NCBI GenBank assembly: GCA_947475685.1
Contig: CANJNC010000026.1
Coordinates: forward strand, 1-43,925
Direction: 5' to 3'
DNA from: Comamonadaceae bacterium
GTDB taxonomy: Bacteria > Pseudomonadota > Gammaproteobacteria > Burkholderiales > Burkholderiaceae_C
DNA length: 43,925 bases
Shown here: piece by piece, positions 33,808 to 42,413 of the stretch
How positions within the stretch are numbered: the first letter of the stretch is position 1
Layout of the letters: every line of letters begins with the position of its first letter
The notes under the pieces: generated by a model
What the model was told of the DNA's origin: nothing
Seen by the model: only the letters and a program-made list of their open reading frames with translations
The model's database searches: none
Made by a program: the position numbers and the translations under genes

Positions 33808-35499
33808 ATGGACATTCAATCAATTTATAAATTTAAAAAGGGAGAACCAATCCAATTTGGATTGCTTGAGGGCATAAATGGTTCTCCTGAATGTGATAGG
33901 CTTCCACTTAAGGAGCAGGTTGCCTCCAAATTATTATCTTATCAGGCAAAGGTTATACCAAATAAACCATTTGTTTATTTTGAGCATGAATGTTTAACAT
34001 ATGCTGAAATGAATTTATTTGCTAATAAATGCGCAAACACTCTAAATAAGTTGCAAATTTCTAAAGATTCAAGAGTTGCAATATTTTTGAAAAATCGAAT
34101 TGAATATCTTGGTTTATGGTTTGGTATTTCAAGGCTAGGTGCAATTCAAATTCCAATAAATACAGAATATAAATTAAATCAAATTAAACATTTATTAGTT
34201 CGTTCTCCCATTGATGTTGTAGTTGTTGAGATGAGCTTGTTAAGTGAAATTTATGCGGCAATCAATGAATTAAGTATTACTATTAAAATATTAATAGTAA
34301 ATGACAAGCCTAATGAAAAAATAAATGATGAGCTTTTATCTAGGTACAAAAATTCATATGATTTCGGAGCGCTTTTCTTTTCTGCAAATGACATTGAGCC
34401 TACTTATGCTAAAGAGGTTAGCGGGGCAGATTTTGGTGTCATTATGAATACTTCTGGAACAACGGGCCCATCTAAAGGGGTAATGTTATCTCATGCTCAG
34501 CAATATATTTTAGGAAGAATGATTGCAGCTGATTTAGAGCTGACAGCAAATGATATTTACTATAACTCGTTCCCTTTATTTCACAATACCTCTCAAGCCA
34601 TGATAACGATACCAGTTTTATTGGTAGGTGCAAGTATGGTACTAGTCGACAAGTTTAGTGCTTCAAGGTTTTGGACTGATACTTACAAATTTAAATGCAC
34701 GGTTTTTTATTACATTGGAGAGATTATTCGTATTTTATTGAGTAGTTCAGCGGTTGATAATGTTAAAACATCATCTTTAAGAGCTGGATGGGGCATAGGC
34801 GCTATTCCAAATGACTCGATTGAATTTAACCGAAAATATAATATTATTATGCATTCTGGCTATGGTTCTACGGAGGGAAATGTTCCATGTTATTTACCTA
34901 AAAACTCAATTAATTTTGAAAGTTGCGGGCAAGTGATTCCAGGATTCGAAGTTCGCATTGCAGATGAATTTGGTGTTGAATTAAATCGTGGTGAGATCGG
35001 TGAAATATTAATTCGATCATCTGTTCCATATGCATTAATGCTTGGATATGATTCTGATCCAAATTCAACAGTTCAAGCTTGGAAGAATTTATGGTTTCAT
35101 AGCGGTGATTCAGGGATGATGGACAGCAAAGGTAATTTATATTTCAAAGGTCGGGTTAAAGATTCAATACGTGTTAAGGGTGAAAATATTTCAGCATTTG
35201 AAGTTGAGCAAACAATACTGCAACTTAATGGCGTAAGAGAAGTTGCAGCTATTGCTGTTCCAAGTGAATTAGGTGGTGACGATCTTATGGTTGTTATTGT
35301 TCGTGATCCTAATTCTGAACTTGATGCAGTAACAGTAATTGGATTGGCTACCAAGTATTTACCTCGTTTTTCCATTCCTAGATACGTTGAATTTGTAAGT
35401 GAATTGCCTAAAACGCCTACCAATAAAGTTCAAAAAGTAGTCCTAAGAAATAGAGGAATTACTTCAAATACTTGGGATAGGGAAATTAGTAAAAAATAG
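33808..35499 (+). CDS. AMP-dependent acyl-CoA synthetase/ligase
   Basis: 563 residues of the ANL superfamily. Core motifs: NTSGTTGPSKG (214-224), the phosphate loop; YGSTEGN near 351, the adenine-site A5 motif; WFHSGDSGMMD near 427; YFKGRVKDSIRVKGENIS near 445-462, the hinge; and PTNKVQK near 545 with the catalytic Lys. The overall pattern resembles crotonobetaine/carnitine-CoA ligase (CaiC) and short or medium acyl-CoA ligases. It should activate a carboxylic acid with ATP and CoA, the committed step for the CoA-ester enzymes that follow. No good ribosome site precedes the ATG at 33808. Confidence 0.9.
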   Translation: MDIQSIYKFKKGEPIQFGLLEGINGSPECDRLPLKEQVASKLLSYQAKVIPNKPFVYFEHECLTYAEMNLFANKCANTLNKLQISKDSRVAIFLKNRIEYLGLWFGISRLGAIQIPINTEYKLNQIKHLLVRSPIDVVVVEMSLLSEIYAAINELSITIKILIVNDKPNEKINDELLSRYKNSYDFGALFFSANDIEPTYAKEVSGADFGVIMNTSGTTGPSKGVMLSHAQQYILGRMIAADLELTANDIYYNSFPLFHNTSQAMITIPVLLVGASMVLVDKFSASRFWTDTYKFKCTVFYYIGEIIRILLSSSAVDNVKTSSLRAGWGIGAIPNDSIEFNRKYNIIMHSGYGSTEGNVPCYLPKNSINFESCGQVIPGFEVRIADEFGVELNRGEIGEILIRSSVPYALMLGYDSDPNSTVQAWKNLWFHSGDSGMMDSKGNLYFKGRVKDSIRVKGENISAFEVEQTILQLNGVREVAAIAVPSELGGDDLMVVIVRDPNSELDAVTVIGLATKYLPRFSIPRYVEFVSELPKTPTNKVQKVVLRNRGITSNTWDREISKK

Positions 35500-35532
35500 A
35501 AGTAGTTTTAAATTTTTTAGAAAGAGAAAATA

Positions 35533-36285
35533 ATGTTTGATCTAACTGGTAAAAGTGTTTTAGTAAGCGGCGCTAGTCGTGGAATTGGTCGCTCAGTAGC
35601 TGTAAATATGGCTAAGGCAGGGGCGAGTGTAATTTTATGGGGTCGTGATAAAGAGGCATTAGCTGAAACAAAAGAGGAAATTAAATCTTTAGGTGGTAAT
35701 TCTAGTATTTCCGCATTTGATGTGACTATTGGTTCCGAGGTTATTTCTGCAACTGAAAAAGCAATTGCTGAACATGGGAAAATTGATGCTGCAGTTATAA
35801 ACGCAGGTGTAAATAAGCTTAAACCCTTTTTAGAGTGGACTCCGAACGAATGGGATCAGGTTATAGGCGCTAATTTGGTTGGTTCTATGCATACTATGCA
35901 AGCAGTAGGGCGCCATATGACCGAACGTAAAACTGGTAGCGTAATTGCTATGGCTTCAATTTATAGTTTCGTTGGTGCCCCTGGTAACAGTATTTACTGC
36001 CTAACTAAGGGCGGATTAATGCAATTGGCTAAATGTGTTTCTCTTGAGTGGGCAAGATTCAATGTTCGAGTAAATGCAATTTGCCCCGGTTGGATTGAGA
36101 CTGATCTTACTGCTCCATACATGACGGATGATAAGACTGTTGCTGCAGGATTAAAAAACATCCCCTTAAGAAGATTCGGAAAACCAGAGGATATTGCTCC
36201 TATGGCAGTTTATTTGGCTTCTGATGAATCCCAATGGGTAACTGGCCAAAGTTTTGTTATCGATGGTGGACAAATAGCACGTTAA
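35533..36285 (+). CDS. SDR-family NAD(P)-dependent oxidoreductase
   Basis: 250 residues, classical [16 protein letters not shown] (9-21) binds the cofactor, NAG near 90 is present, and the catalytic residues are intact: Ser in MASIYSFVG near 140 and YCLTK near 155-159. [13 protein letters not shown] and [11 protein letters not shown] are standard. The likely reaction is oxidation of a 3-hydroxyacyl-CoA or cyclic alcohol in the cytoplasm. It lies 33 bases after the ligase and 29 before the CoA-transferase-fold A subunit. AGAGAAA is its ribosome site. Confidence 0.9.
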   Translation: MFDLTGKSVLVSGASRGIGRSVAVNMAKAGASVILWGRDKEALAETKEEIKSLGGNSSISAFDVTIGSEVISATEKAIAEHGKIDAAVINAGVNKLKPFLEWTPNEWDQVIGANLVGSMHTMQAVGRHMTERKTGSVIAMASIYSFVGAPGNSIYCLTKGGLMQLAKCVSLEWARFNVRVNAICPGWIETDLTAPYMTDDKTVAAGLKNIPLRRFGKPEDIAPMAVYLASDESQWVTGQSFVIDGGQIAR

Positions 36286-36314
36286 TACTTTCTAAGTCAA
36301 TATGAGGAATCTAT

Positions 36315-37235
36315 ATGCAGGATCTTAAAGAGTTTAAAAAACCAATACGAGAGTCAAAAGTAATTGATATAAATACAGCTTTATCTCATGTTAAAAATGG
36401 TATGACTATAGCTATTGGCGGCTTTATTAATTCAAGTCATCCAATGATTGTTGTAAGAGAGCTAATTCGACGTGAATTTAAAGATTTGACTATTGTCGGC
36501 GCAGCATCCTCTGGTTTAGAGATTGACTTACTTATCTCTTCAGGAATTGTTAAAAAAGTTGTTTCTCCATACATTGGAGCGGAGGGACTTGCAGCTATTG
36601 GCCCAAGTTTCCGAGCTGCTGCTGAAAGAGGTTTAATTGAGGTTTTCGAACTTGATGAGGCTATGTTTTATGCAGGGCTACGCGCTGCTGCTCAAAGAGT
36701 GCCTTTTAACCCCTGGCGCTCAGGAATTGGAACTTCATTCCCAGAAATAAATCCAGCGATAAAAGTATTCAATGACCCTTGTAATGGAGAAACATTATTA
36801 GCCATTCCAGCTATAAATATTGATATTTCTTTTTTACATGCGGCCACATCCGATATCTACGGAAATGTTCAATACATTGGTCATGCGTATGGCGATAGGG
36901 CAATTTATGCCGCTTCTGATTTGACAATTGTTCAAGTTGAGAAAATTGTTTCAAATGAGGAGATACGAAAAGATCCACTTCGTACGGTTGTAGCAGGAGC
37001 TGACGGAATTATTCGTGCTCCGTTTGGGTCGCATCCATATGCCAGCCCAGGTCATTACACTGAGGATAAAGCTCATATTAAAGAATACGTCATAGCAGCA
37101 ACTTCTTGGACTAAAAATGGTGATAGAGGTCCAATTGAAAAGTACTTAGATAAATGGATTTTTCAAAATAAAACTCATATTGAATATCTTGAGAAAGTTG
37201 GGTTAAGTACATTGCTTAATTTGGATGAATATTAA
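36315..37235 (+). CDS. CoA-transferase-fold subunit A (glutaconate CoA-transferase/IpdA-like)
   Basis: 306 residues of the family I CoA-transferase alpha type. VKNGMTIAIGGFINSSHPMIVVREL near 26-50 (shown as blocks) is the N-terminal CoA-binding region; FELDEAMFYAGLRAAAQRVPF near 111-131 with Glu115 and NPWRSGIGT near 132-140 with Arg135 match conserved residues shared by GctA and IpdA. The partner B subunit follows after 26 bases. In IpdA of steroid degraders a Glu and an Arg of this region act in ring hydrolysis; in GctA they are structural, so they do not decide the function alone. GAGGAAT is a good ribosome site. Confidence 0.87.
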   Translation: MQDLKEFKKPIRESKVIDINTALSHVKNGMTIAIGGFINSSHPMIVVRELIRREFKDLTIVGAASSGLEIDLLISSGIVKKVVSPYIGAEGLAAIGPSFRAAAERGLIEVFELDEAMFYAGLRAAAQRVPFNPWRSGIGTSFPEINPAIKVFNDPCNGETLLAIPAINIDISFLHAATSDIYGNVQYIGHAYGDRAIYAASDLTIVQVEKIVSNEEIRKDPLRTVVAGADGIIRAPFGSHPYASPGHYTEDKAHIKEYVIAATSWTKNGDRGPIEKYLDKWIFQNKTHIEYLEKVGLSTLLNLDEY

Positions 37236-37261
37236 TTTTTTATACATAGACGGGGATATCA

Positions 37262-38062
37262 ATGACTTCAAATCTTTCTGAAAAAGCGACCGTTAAAGAA
37301 ATTATGGCTACTGTTCTTGCAAGAGACTTAGTCGACGGAGAGTGGGTTGAGGTGGGTGCTAATTTACCTGTTCCAAGAGCAGGAGTACTCCTAGCACACT
37401 TAACAAGAGGTCCTAATATGACAGTTATGATTGCTATGACTAAAGCTAATGTTCAATCTGAACCTGTTATTGAAGAGTTTGAACTAATAACTGATCAACG
37501 TGCTATGAGATGGGCTGAGGCGTACTATATACACAATGATTTAGTTGAAAATATGAAGTTTAGACGAAAAGGTGTATTTTTTGCTGGAGCACTTCAGATT
37601 GATCCCTATGGAAATAGCAATTTAATTGGAATTGGGAGTGACTATAAAAAATTAAAATTTCGTGGACCAGGTGCAATTGGAGTCTGTAATGCTACTGTAA
37701 TGAACAGTCGTTTTCATCTTGTTCTTAATTCTCACGATAAAAGAATACTTGTACCTAAATGTGACTTTATTTCTGCATTTGGTTGGGGTAGTGGAGGCGA
37801 TGATGCTCGAACTAAGATTGGCTTACCTGGTGGTGGACCTAAATATGTTGTTACCCCTCTTTGTGTAATGGACTTCGAGGAAGGTAGTAAGCGAATGAGG
37901 CTTAAATCAGTTCATCCTGGAGTGAGTGTAGAGGATGTAGTTACAAATACAGGTTTTGAAATCATCATTCCACAAACTGTACCTCAAACAGAGGCTCCTT
38001 CCAAAGAAGAGTTACAAGTTTTACGTGAAAGAATTGATGTTCGTGGCGCTTTGAGACACTAA
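37262..38062 (+). CDS. CoA-transferase-fold subunit B lacking the catalytic Glu (IpdB-like?)
   Basis: 266 residues. The GctB fold is clear: ATVLARDLVDGEWVEVGANLP near 16-36 (shown in part), GALQIDPYGNSN near 109-120, GVCNATVMNS near 141 and LGLPGGGP-like KIGLPGGGPKYVVTPL near 182-197. VHPGVSVEDVVTNTGFE closes it. In glutaconate CoA-transferase the nucleophilic Glu54 lies in I-V-E-S-G. By hand alignment from the conserved Pro51, this protein reads V-M-I-A-M-T there, putting Ala58 at the Glu position, with no Glu until residue 67. A covalent CoA-transfer mechanism is therefore unlikely. Loss of this Glu is known for IpdB, whose complex hydrolyses a ring. Spacing to neighbours is 26 bases on each side. 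Confidence 0.85.
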   Translation: MTSNLSEKATVKEIMATVLARDLVDGEWVEVGANLPVPRAGVLLAHLTRGPNMTVMIAMTKANVQSEPVIEEFELITDQRAMRWAEAYYIHNDLVENMKFRRKGVFFAGALQIDPYGNSNLIGIGSDYKKLKFRGPGAIGVCNATVMNSRFHLVLNSHDKRILVPKCDFISAFGWGSGGDDARTKIGLPGGGPKYVVTPLCVMDFEEGSKRMRLKSVHPGVSVEDVVTNTGFEIIIPQTVPQTEAPSKEELQVLRERIDVRGALRH

Positions 38063-38088
38063 TTTTTTATATTTTTTGGAGATTAATA

Positions 38089-38874
38089 ATGGCAAAAGAA
38101 TGGGCAACAAAAGTCAGTCGAGTTTTAGACGGGCGAGTTATTATTCGTGGGTATTCACATGAAAAGCTAATTGGGGATCGCTCATATTCTGATGGCGTAT
38201 TTCTTACTCTAAGAGGTGAATTACCTACTGCAAATGAAACAAAAATGCTAGATGCTATGTTGAATAGTCTGCTTGATCATGGGTTTGTAGCAGCAAGTAT
38301 TTTGGCTGCAAGATATTGTGCCTCAGGAAATCCTCAACTTATACCTGCAGTTGCTGCCGGTATGCTTACGGCAGGTAGCAACACTATCTCGCCACAGCAT
38401 ACTGCGCAATTTATGGAAGAGGCGTGGCAATTGAAGGAGAAAGAAGGGCTAACTATTGAAGAAACCGCACAAAGGGTTGTTTCCCAAGTAAGAGCAACTA
38501 AGCGTCGTGTTCCTGGATATGGTCATCCAACCCACAAAGGAGATGACTTCAGAGCTACTAAACTCTGGTCTATTGCACAAGAATGTGGTTTTATCGGAGA
38601 GCGGACAAGACTGTATCAGGCTATTCATGCAGAATTTGTTAAAGTAACCGGCAAAAAAGAAATTTGTATAAATGTTGATGGTGCTTTGGCTTGTATTATG
38701 GTTGAAATGGGATTCAAACCTCTCCAAATGGTATCTGTAGCAATTCTTGCTGTTTTGCCTGGAATTATGGCGCATGTAATTGAAGAGATCGAAGAGGGTA
38801 AGCCCTTGCGAATTGTACGAGACGAAGATCAGGACTATTTGGGCCGTCCTGAGAGAGAAATACCAAATGCATAG
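38089..38874 (+). CDS. Citryl-CoA lyase-like protein (citrate synthase fold, short form)
   Basis: 261 residues, a short citrate-synthase-fold protein like the citryl-CoA lyase group. LLDHGFVAASILAARYCASG near 61-80, RVPGYGHPTHKGDDFRA near 140-156 (His146, the counterpart of citrate synthase His320, with Arg155) and INVDGALACIM near 194-204 (Asp197, counterpart of Asp375) are present. The segment where the first catalytic His usually stands reads TAGSNTISPQH (94-104), so that residue may be displaced. It probably splits or joins a 3-hydroxy-acyl-CoA and a keto acid. It lies between the CoA-transferase-fold pair and a BKACE gene, favouring a C-C cleavage role. GGAG ribosome site. Confidence 0.83.
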   Translation: MAKEWATKVSRVLDGRVIIRGYSHEKLIGDRSYSDGVFLTLRGELPTANETKMLDAMLNSLLDHGFVAASILAARYCASGNPQLIPAVAAGMLTAGSNTISPQHTAQFMEEAWQLKEKEGLTIEETAQRVVSQVRATKRRVPGYGHPTHKGDDFRATKLWSIAQECGFIGERTRLYQAIHAEFVKVTGKKEICINVDGALACIMVEMGFKPLQMVSVAILAVLPGIMAHVIEEIEEGKPLRIVRDEDQDYLGRPEREIPNA

Positions 38875-38902
38875 TTATATTCTAATTAATAAGGAGTAAA
38901 TC

Positions 38903-39955
38903 ATGGATGAACATAACAAAAGTAACGATAAAGTTAAGTGGGACCACGTTAATAAATGGATTCAGCGAGAAGGCTTAATTACTAAGTGGAAAGCCTATGG
39001 AATGCCAGAGGCTCAAGACCCTTTCTCGAGTAGATTTGTAGATGTTGCTCCTATGCCGATTTGGGATATACCACCTAAAATAATGATCTCAACAGCCATT
39101 ACTGGCGCATTTTTTAGTAAAAGAAGTAATCCTAACCAGCCAATAACACCTGATGAAATTCGTCAATCGGCTGAGGAATGTATCCTTGCCGGAGCTCCAA
39201 ATATACATATTCACGTTAGAGATGATTCTGGTTATAACGTATTGGACGCTGACAGATTTCGTCAAGTTATTGAGCCTTTGAGAAAGAAATATCCTGAGGT
39301 AACTTTTGATGGATGCCTTGTTGCAGTTAATCAGGAGGAAAGCGATGCCATGGCTCCAACAATGGATACGATGTTGTTTGATGCATTACCGGTAAACACA
39401 ACTGCACTTTGTTGTGGTGATAGTATGTTTTTTAAAGCACCTCATGTAGTGATTGGAAAAGCCAAGTTAGTAGAATCAAGAGGATTAAAACCGTTGATTG
39501 CTGTTTATACCGATGGTGACATTGATAATGCAAGACGATTTTTGATTGAAAGTGGTGTTGTAAGTAAACCTTACTCTTGGCTAGTCTTACCTGCAATGCC
39601 GGGTTGCAGCCCTATGCATAATCCTAAGCAAATGATTGAGGGTTTAATGCGAATGGTGAATTCGATAAGGGACATTGATCCTGAAGCTTTTATAGTTGTT
39701 TGTGCTGCCGGCAGGGCAAGTACTTATTTAGCCACGTTAGCTATTTTGATGGGTTTGCATGTTCGAATAGGAATGGAAGACACTGTTTGGCCATATCCAC
39801 ATAAAGATGAAATTATTACTAGTAATGCTGAGCAGTTTAAGCGAATTAAATTAATTGCTGAGTTGCATGGGCGAGAGCTTATGACGCCATCAGAATATAG
39901 AGTGTCTCAAGGTATGCCATCAAAATCACGTTATCAGGAGTTACATAATGCGTGA
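38903..39955 (+). CDS. BKACE family enzyme (3-keto-5-aminohexanoate cleavage enzyme-like)
   Basis: 350 residues, about 40-60 longer than typical because of an N-terminal extension before KIMISTAITGAF (59-70). Metal-binding histidines are in PNIHIHVRDDSG (99-110; His102, His104); GMEDTVWPYP near 300 supplies the conserved Glu. The family condenses a beta-keto acid with acetyl-CoA to give acetoacetate and a new acyl-CoA. Placement after the citryl-CoA-lyase-like gene suggests handling of a beta-keto product. AAGGAGT is a strong ribosome site. Its stop overlaps the next SDR gene by eight bases. Confidence 0.87.
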   Translation: MDEHNKSNDKVKWDHVNKWIQREGLITKWKAYGMPEAQDPFSSRFVDVAPMPIWDIPPKIMISTAITGAFFSKRSNPNQPITPDEIRQSAEECILAGAPNIHIHVRDDSGYNVLDADRFRQVIEPLRKKYPEVTFDGCLVAVNQEESDAMAPTMDTMLFDALPVNTTALCCGDSMFFKAPHVVIGKAKLVESRGLKPLIAVYTDGDIDNARRFLIESGVVSKPYSWLVLPAMPGCSPMHNPKQMIEGLMRMVNSIRDIDPEAFIVVCAAGRASTYLATLAILMGLHVRIGMEDTVWPYPHKDEIITSNAEQFKRIKLIAELHGRELMTPSEYRVSQGMPSKSRYQELHNA

Positions 39956-40790
39956 GCTAAATGGTAAATTAATAGTTGTTACTGGTGGTGCTCGTGGATT
40001 AGGACAAGAAACGGCTGTTGAACTGGCGAGTTGTGGTGCAGACATTGCTGTTGCAGATCGAAAATTTGAACTTGCACAAGAAACAGCTCAACGATGTCAA
40101 GAAAAAGGCGTAAAAGCCAAAGCTTTTGAATATGATCAAGCGGATGCGGAAAGTGTCGAGAAGTGTATTCAAGATATCGTTCATCATTTTCACAAGATAG
40201 ATGGGTTATTTGCTAACGCTGGAACAGGTAAATTCTCTCCATTAGTAGACATGCAAAAAAAAGATTTCGATTTTTTAATGCAAGTTAACTTAAATGGAAC
40301 TTTTTATGTTTGCCAAGAAGTAGCAAAACAAATGATCAAACAAGGTCACGGAGGGAAAATGGTATTGACTGCTTCCTCAGGTGCCAGAACTATTGCTAAT
40401 CAATTGGGCGCTTATTGTGCATCCAAGGCCGCAGTAGTTAGTTTGACAAAACACTTGGCCTCTGAATTAGGAAACTACAGAATCAATGTTAATGCAATTT
40501 GTCCTGGCGTGGTAGAGTCAGGTATGACTGGACCAATGTTATCAAGTGACGCATGGAGACGAATGCTTATTAGAGAAACTCCGGTTGGTCGGTGGGGGGC
40601 TCCTCGTGATGTGGCTAAATTGGTGTCTTTTTTGCTTTCTGATGATGCCGGATACATTAATGGTGAAGACATCATGATTGATGGTGGATCAACCTTAGGT
40701 GGTGCCCCAAGATGGTATTCCTTAGATTACACAAAAGATAATGTTGCTGATTGGGATGCACAAAATGAGAGATATCCATACTCTCCGTAA
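39948..40790 (+). CDS. SDR-family NAD(P)-dependent oxidoreductase
   Basis: 280 residues, classical SDR with a C-terminal tail of about 30 residues after the usual DGGS end. VVTGGARGLGQE (10-21), NAGTG near 90, Ser in TASSGART near 141 and YCASK near 157-161 are intact. VNAICPGVVESGM and INGEDIMIDGGS are standard. It would oxidise a hydroxyl group in the pathway. The ATG lies inside the BKACE gene, with AGGAG upstream, indicating coupled translation. The gene ends five bases from the convergent TetR gene. Confidence 0.9.
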   Translation: MRELNGKLIVVTGGARGLGQETAVELASCGADIAVADRKFELAQETAQRCQEKGVKAKAFEYDQADAESVEKCIQDIVHHFHKIDGLFANAGTGKFSPLVDMQKKDFDFLMQVNLNGTFYVCQEVAKQMIKQGHGGKMVLTASSGARTIANQLGAYCASKAAVVSLTKHLASELGNYRINVNAICPGVVESGMTGPMLSSDAWRRMLIRETPVGRWGAPRDVAKLVSFLLSDDAGYINGEDIMIDGGSTLGGAPRWYSLDYTKDNVADWDAQNERYPYSP

Positions 40791-40795
40791 ACCAG

Positions 40796-41491
40796 TTACT
40801 TTTTAGTTAAATTTTTGCTTACTGGTGCTTTGATGTCTATTTTTTTATTGGTTGCAAGTCCTAAAAAGGCAATTCGCTTAGTACCTTTTGTAGTCAGTTG
40901 CGATGTCCAAACTGGATGAATACTTTGCTCAAGGTAACCGCTTAGTGAAACAATTTTTGAAAGTCGCCAATATTTTAAGGACCAAGCATGGGCTCCCGTA
41001 ATAATTCTATATACTAAAAGTTCAACATTTGAAGTCGTTAAAAAGCCTGAATCAATGCATTCATTAACACAATTCGCTATGAGTGCATTTGTTTCAAGCT
41101 CCATTCTTTTCATAGCTTTTATGTATTCAGGCTTTAAAGATTTACTTTCACGGTATGTCAATAATAAGGCTTGTTGATTTGCAGCAACTACACGTGTGTA
41201 AGCATCAACGGAGGAATATAGTTTTTCAATTGGATCAATTAAACCCTGGAGAGCGGCAGGAATTTCTTCCTTGTTCCTTTGGCATATATGTAAGAGTGAA
41301 GAGAAAAGTAAATCCTGTTTATCAGGCATATATTGATAAACAAGTCCAGTGCTAACGCCAGCTTCTTCTGCAACTTCTTTGACAGTTGTTGCATGATAAC
41401 CAAATTGAGAAAACAGTTTGATTGCAGCTTGAATTAATTGATCTCTACGTTTTTCAATGCGATTATGATTTTTTTTTGATTTATCAGTCAT
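40796..41491 (-). CDS. TetR-family transcriptional regulator
   Basis: 231 residues. The N-terminal helix-turn-helix spans about 14-60: QLIQAAIKLFSQFGYHATTV, KEVAEEAGVSTGLVYQYMPDKQDLL. The rest is a helical ligand-binding domain of the type seen in regulators of acyl-CoA and fatty acid catabolism (FadR/PsfA-like; family level only). The basic tail (KKIDIKAPVSKNLTKK) is unusual. It converges with the 30-41 kb cluster and diverges from the racemase-family gene, so it could control either side. A TATAAT on its strand (41543-41548 in plus coordinates) is a possible -10. Confidence 0.88.
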   Translation of the reverse strand: MTDKSKKNHNRIEKRRDQLIQAAIKLFSQFGYHATTVKEVAEEAGVSTGLVYQYMPDKQDLLFSSLLHICQRNKEEIPAALQGLIDPIEKLYSSVDAYTRVVAANQQALLLTYRESKSLKPEYIKAMKRMELETNALIANCVNECIDSGFLTTSNVELLVYRIITGAHAWSLKYWRLSKIVSLSGYLEQSIHPVWTSQLTTKGTKRIAFLGLATNKKIDIKAPVSKNLTKK

Positions 41492-41542
41492 GGAATGGGA
41501 TTTAATAATTTGAAACCAGATAAATAATTTTATTTAGGGTTA

Positions 41543-41573
41543 ATTATATTGACTCTAGTGGTGAATAAATCAA
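41543..41573 (-). promoter_or_regulatory. Possible tetR promoter in the divergent gap
   Basis: On the minus strand TATAAT (41543-41548) is preceded by TTGATT (41568-41573) with a 19-base spacer, two bases longer than optimal. No clear palindrome for TetR binding was found around it. Confidence 0.25.
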
Positions 41574-41659
41574 AGTAACTTAAAAATGGAGATTTTATTA
41601 TTAATATAGATCAACTTTCAGCGCCTAAATATGATGAGGCAAGTAAAAAATATCCTTTA

Positions 41660-42391
41660 ATGAAAGATGCGGAAATTGAAAAGATTCGTTTAGGGGTTAT
41701 CCTTCCTAGTGTAAATACTGTGGTCGAGCCATGGTTTTCAAAAATCCTACCTGAAAACGCATCTTTACATGCAAGTAGGATGTTTCTTTCAGCTAATCTA
41801 TGTACTGAGTCGCTCATTGAGATGGACCGGCGTGATGGTGTTGCTGCAGCTCTCCAACTAAAGTCTTGTAAACCAAAAGTTATTGCTTACTGCTGCACAG
41901 CCTCAAGCATCGTTCAAGGTCAAGAATATGATCAGCATTTAATGGCTGAGTTATCGAAAATAACTGAAACTCCATGTTTTAGTGCTGCAGGGGCAATAAT
42001 TGACGCTCTTGAAGCATTAGACATATCACGAATATCAATTGTTTCACCCTATACTGATATGATAGATCATGCTGAGCACCAATTTTTTGAAGAAGCTGGT
42101 TATAAAGTCTTGTCGTCTAGTAATCTTGGAATCGAGGACTCGTATCGACTAGCCGAGCCAAGTTCTAAGGAAATTTATGAGCTGGCAATTCGAGGTTGGA
42201 AATCTGGTTCAGAAGCACTTTTGATTAGTTGTCTAAATATGAATTCACAAAAGGTTGTAGAAATGCTGGAAAATGTAATTGGATGTCCAGTAATCACTTC
42301 AACAACGGCAACATTATGGAAGCTAATGCGAGAAGCAGGACTATATGAACATGTTTCAGGTTATGGTTATCTGCTCGGTAAACATAGGTAA
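41660..42391 (+). CDS. Asp/Glu racemase superfamily protein, maleate isomerase-like
   Basis: 243 residues. RLGVILPSVNTVVEPWF near 10-26 is the maleate isomerase/arylmalonate decarboxylase branch motif. Cysteines stand at both catalytic positions: AYCCTASS (Cys79) and LISCLNMNS (Cys191). SAAGAIIDALEAL and IVSPYTDMIDHAE near 127-139 complete the core. It is longer and more divergent than the two other family members in the window. The start lacks a clear ribosome site. It is read divergently from tetR and followed by a small membrane protein and an alpha/beta hydrolase. Confidence 0.83.
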   Translation: MKDAEIEKIRLGVILPSVNTVVEPWFSKILPENASLHASRMFLSANLCTESLIEMDRRDGVAAALQLKSCKPKVIAYCCTASSIVQGQEYDQHLMAELSKITETPCFSAAGAIIDALEALDISRISIVSPYTDMIDHAEHQFFEEAGYKVLSSSNLGIEDSYRLAEPSSKEIYELAIRGWKSGSEALLISCLNMNSQKVVEMLENVIGCPVITSTTATLWKLMREAGLYEHVSGYGYLLGKHR

Positions 42392-42413
42392 GTTAAATTA
42401 AAAGGATCATGAT

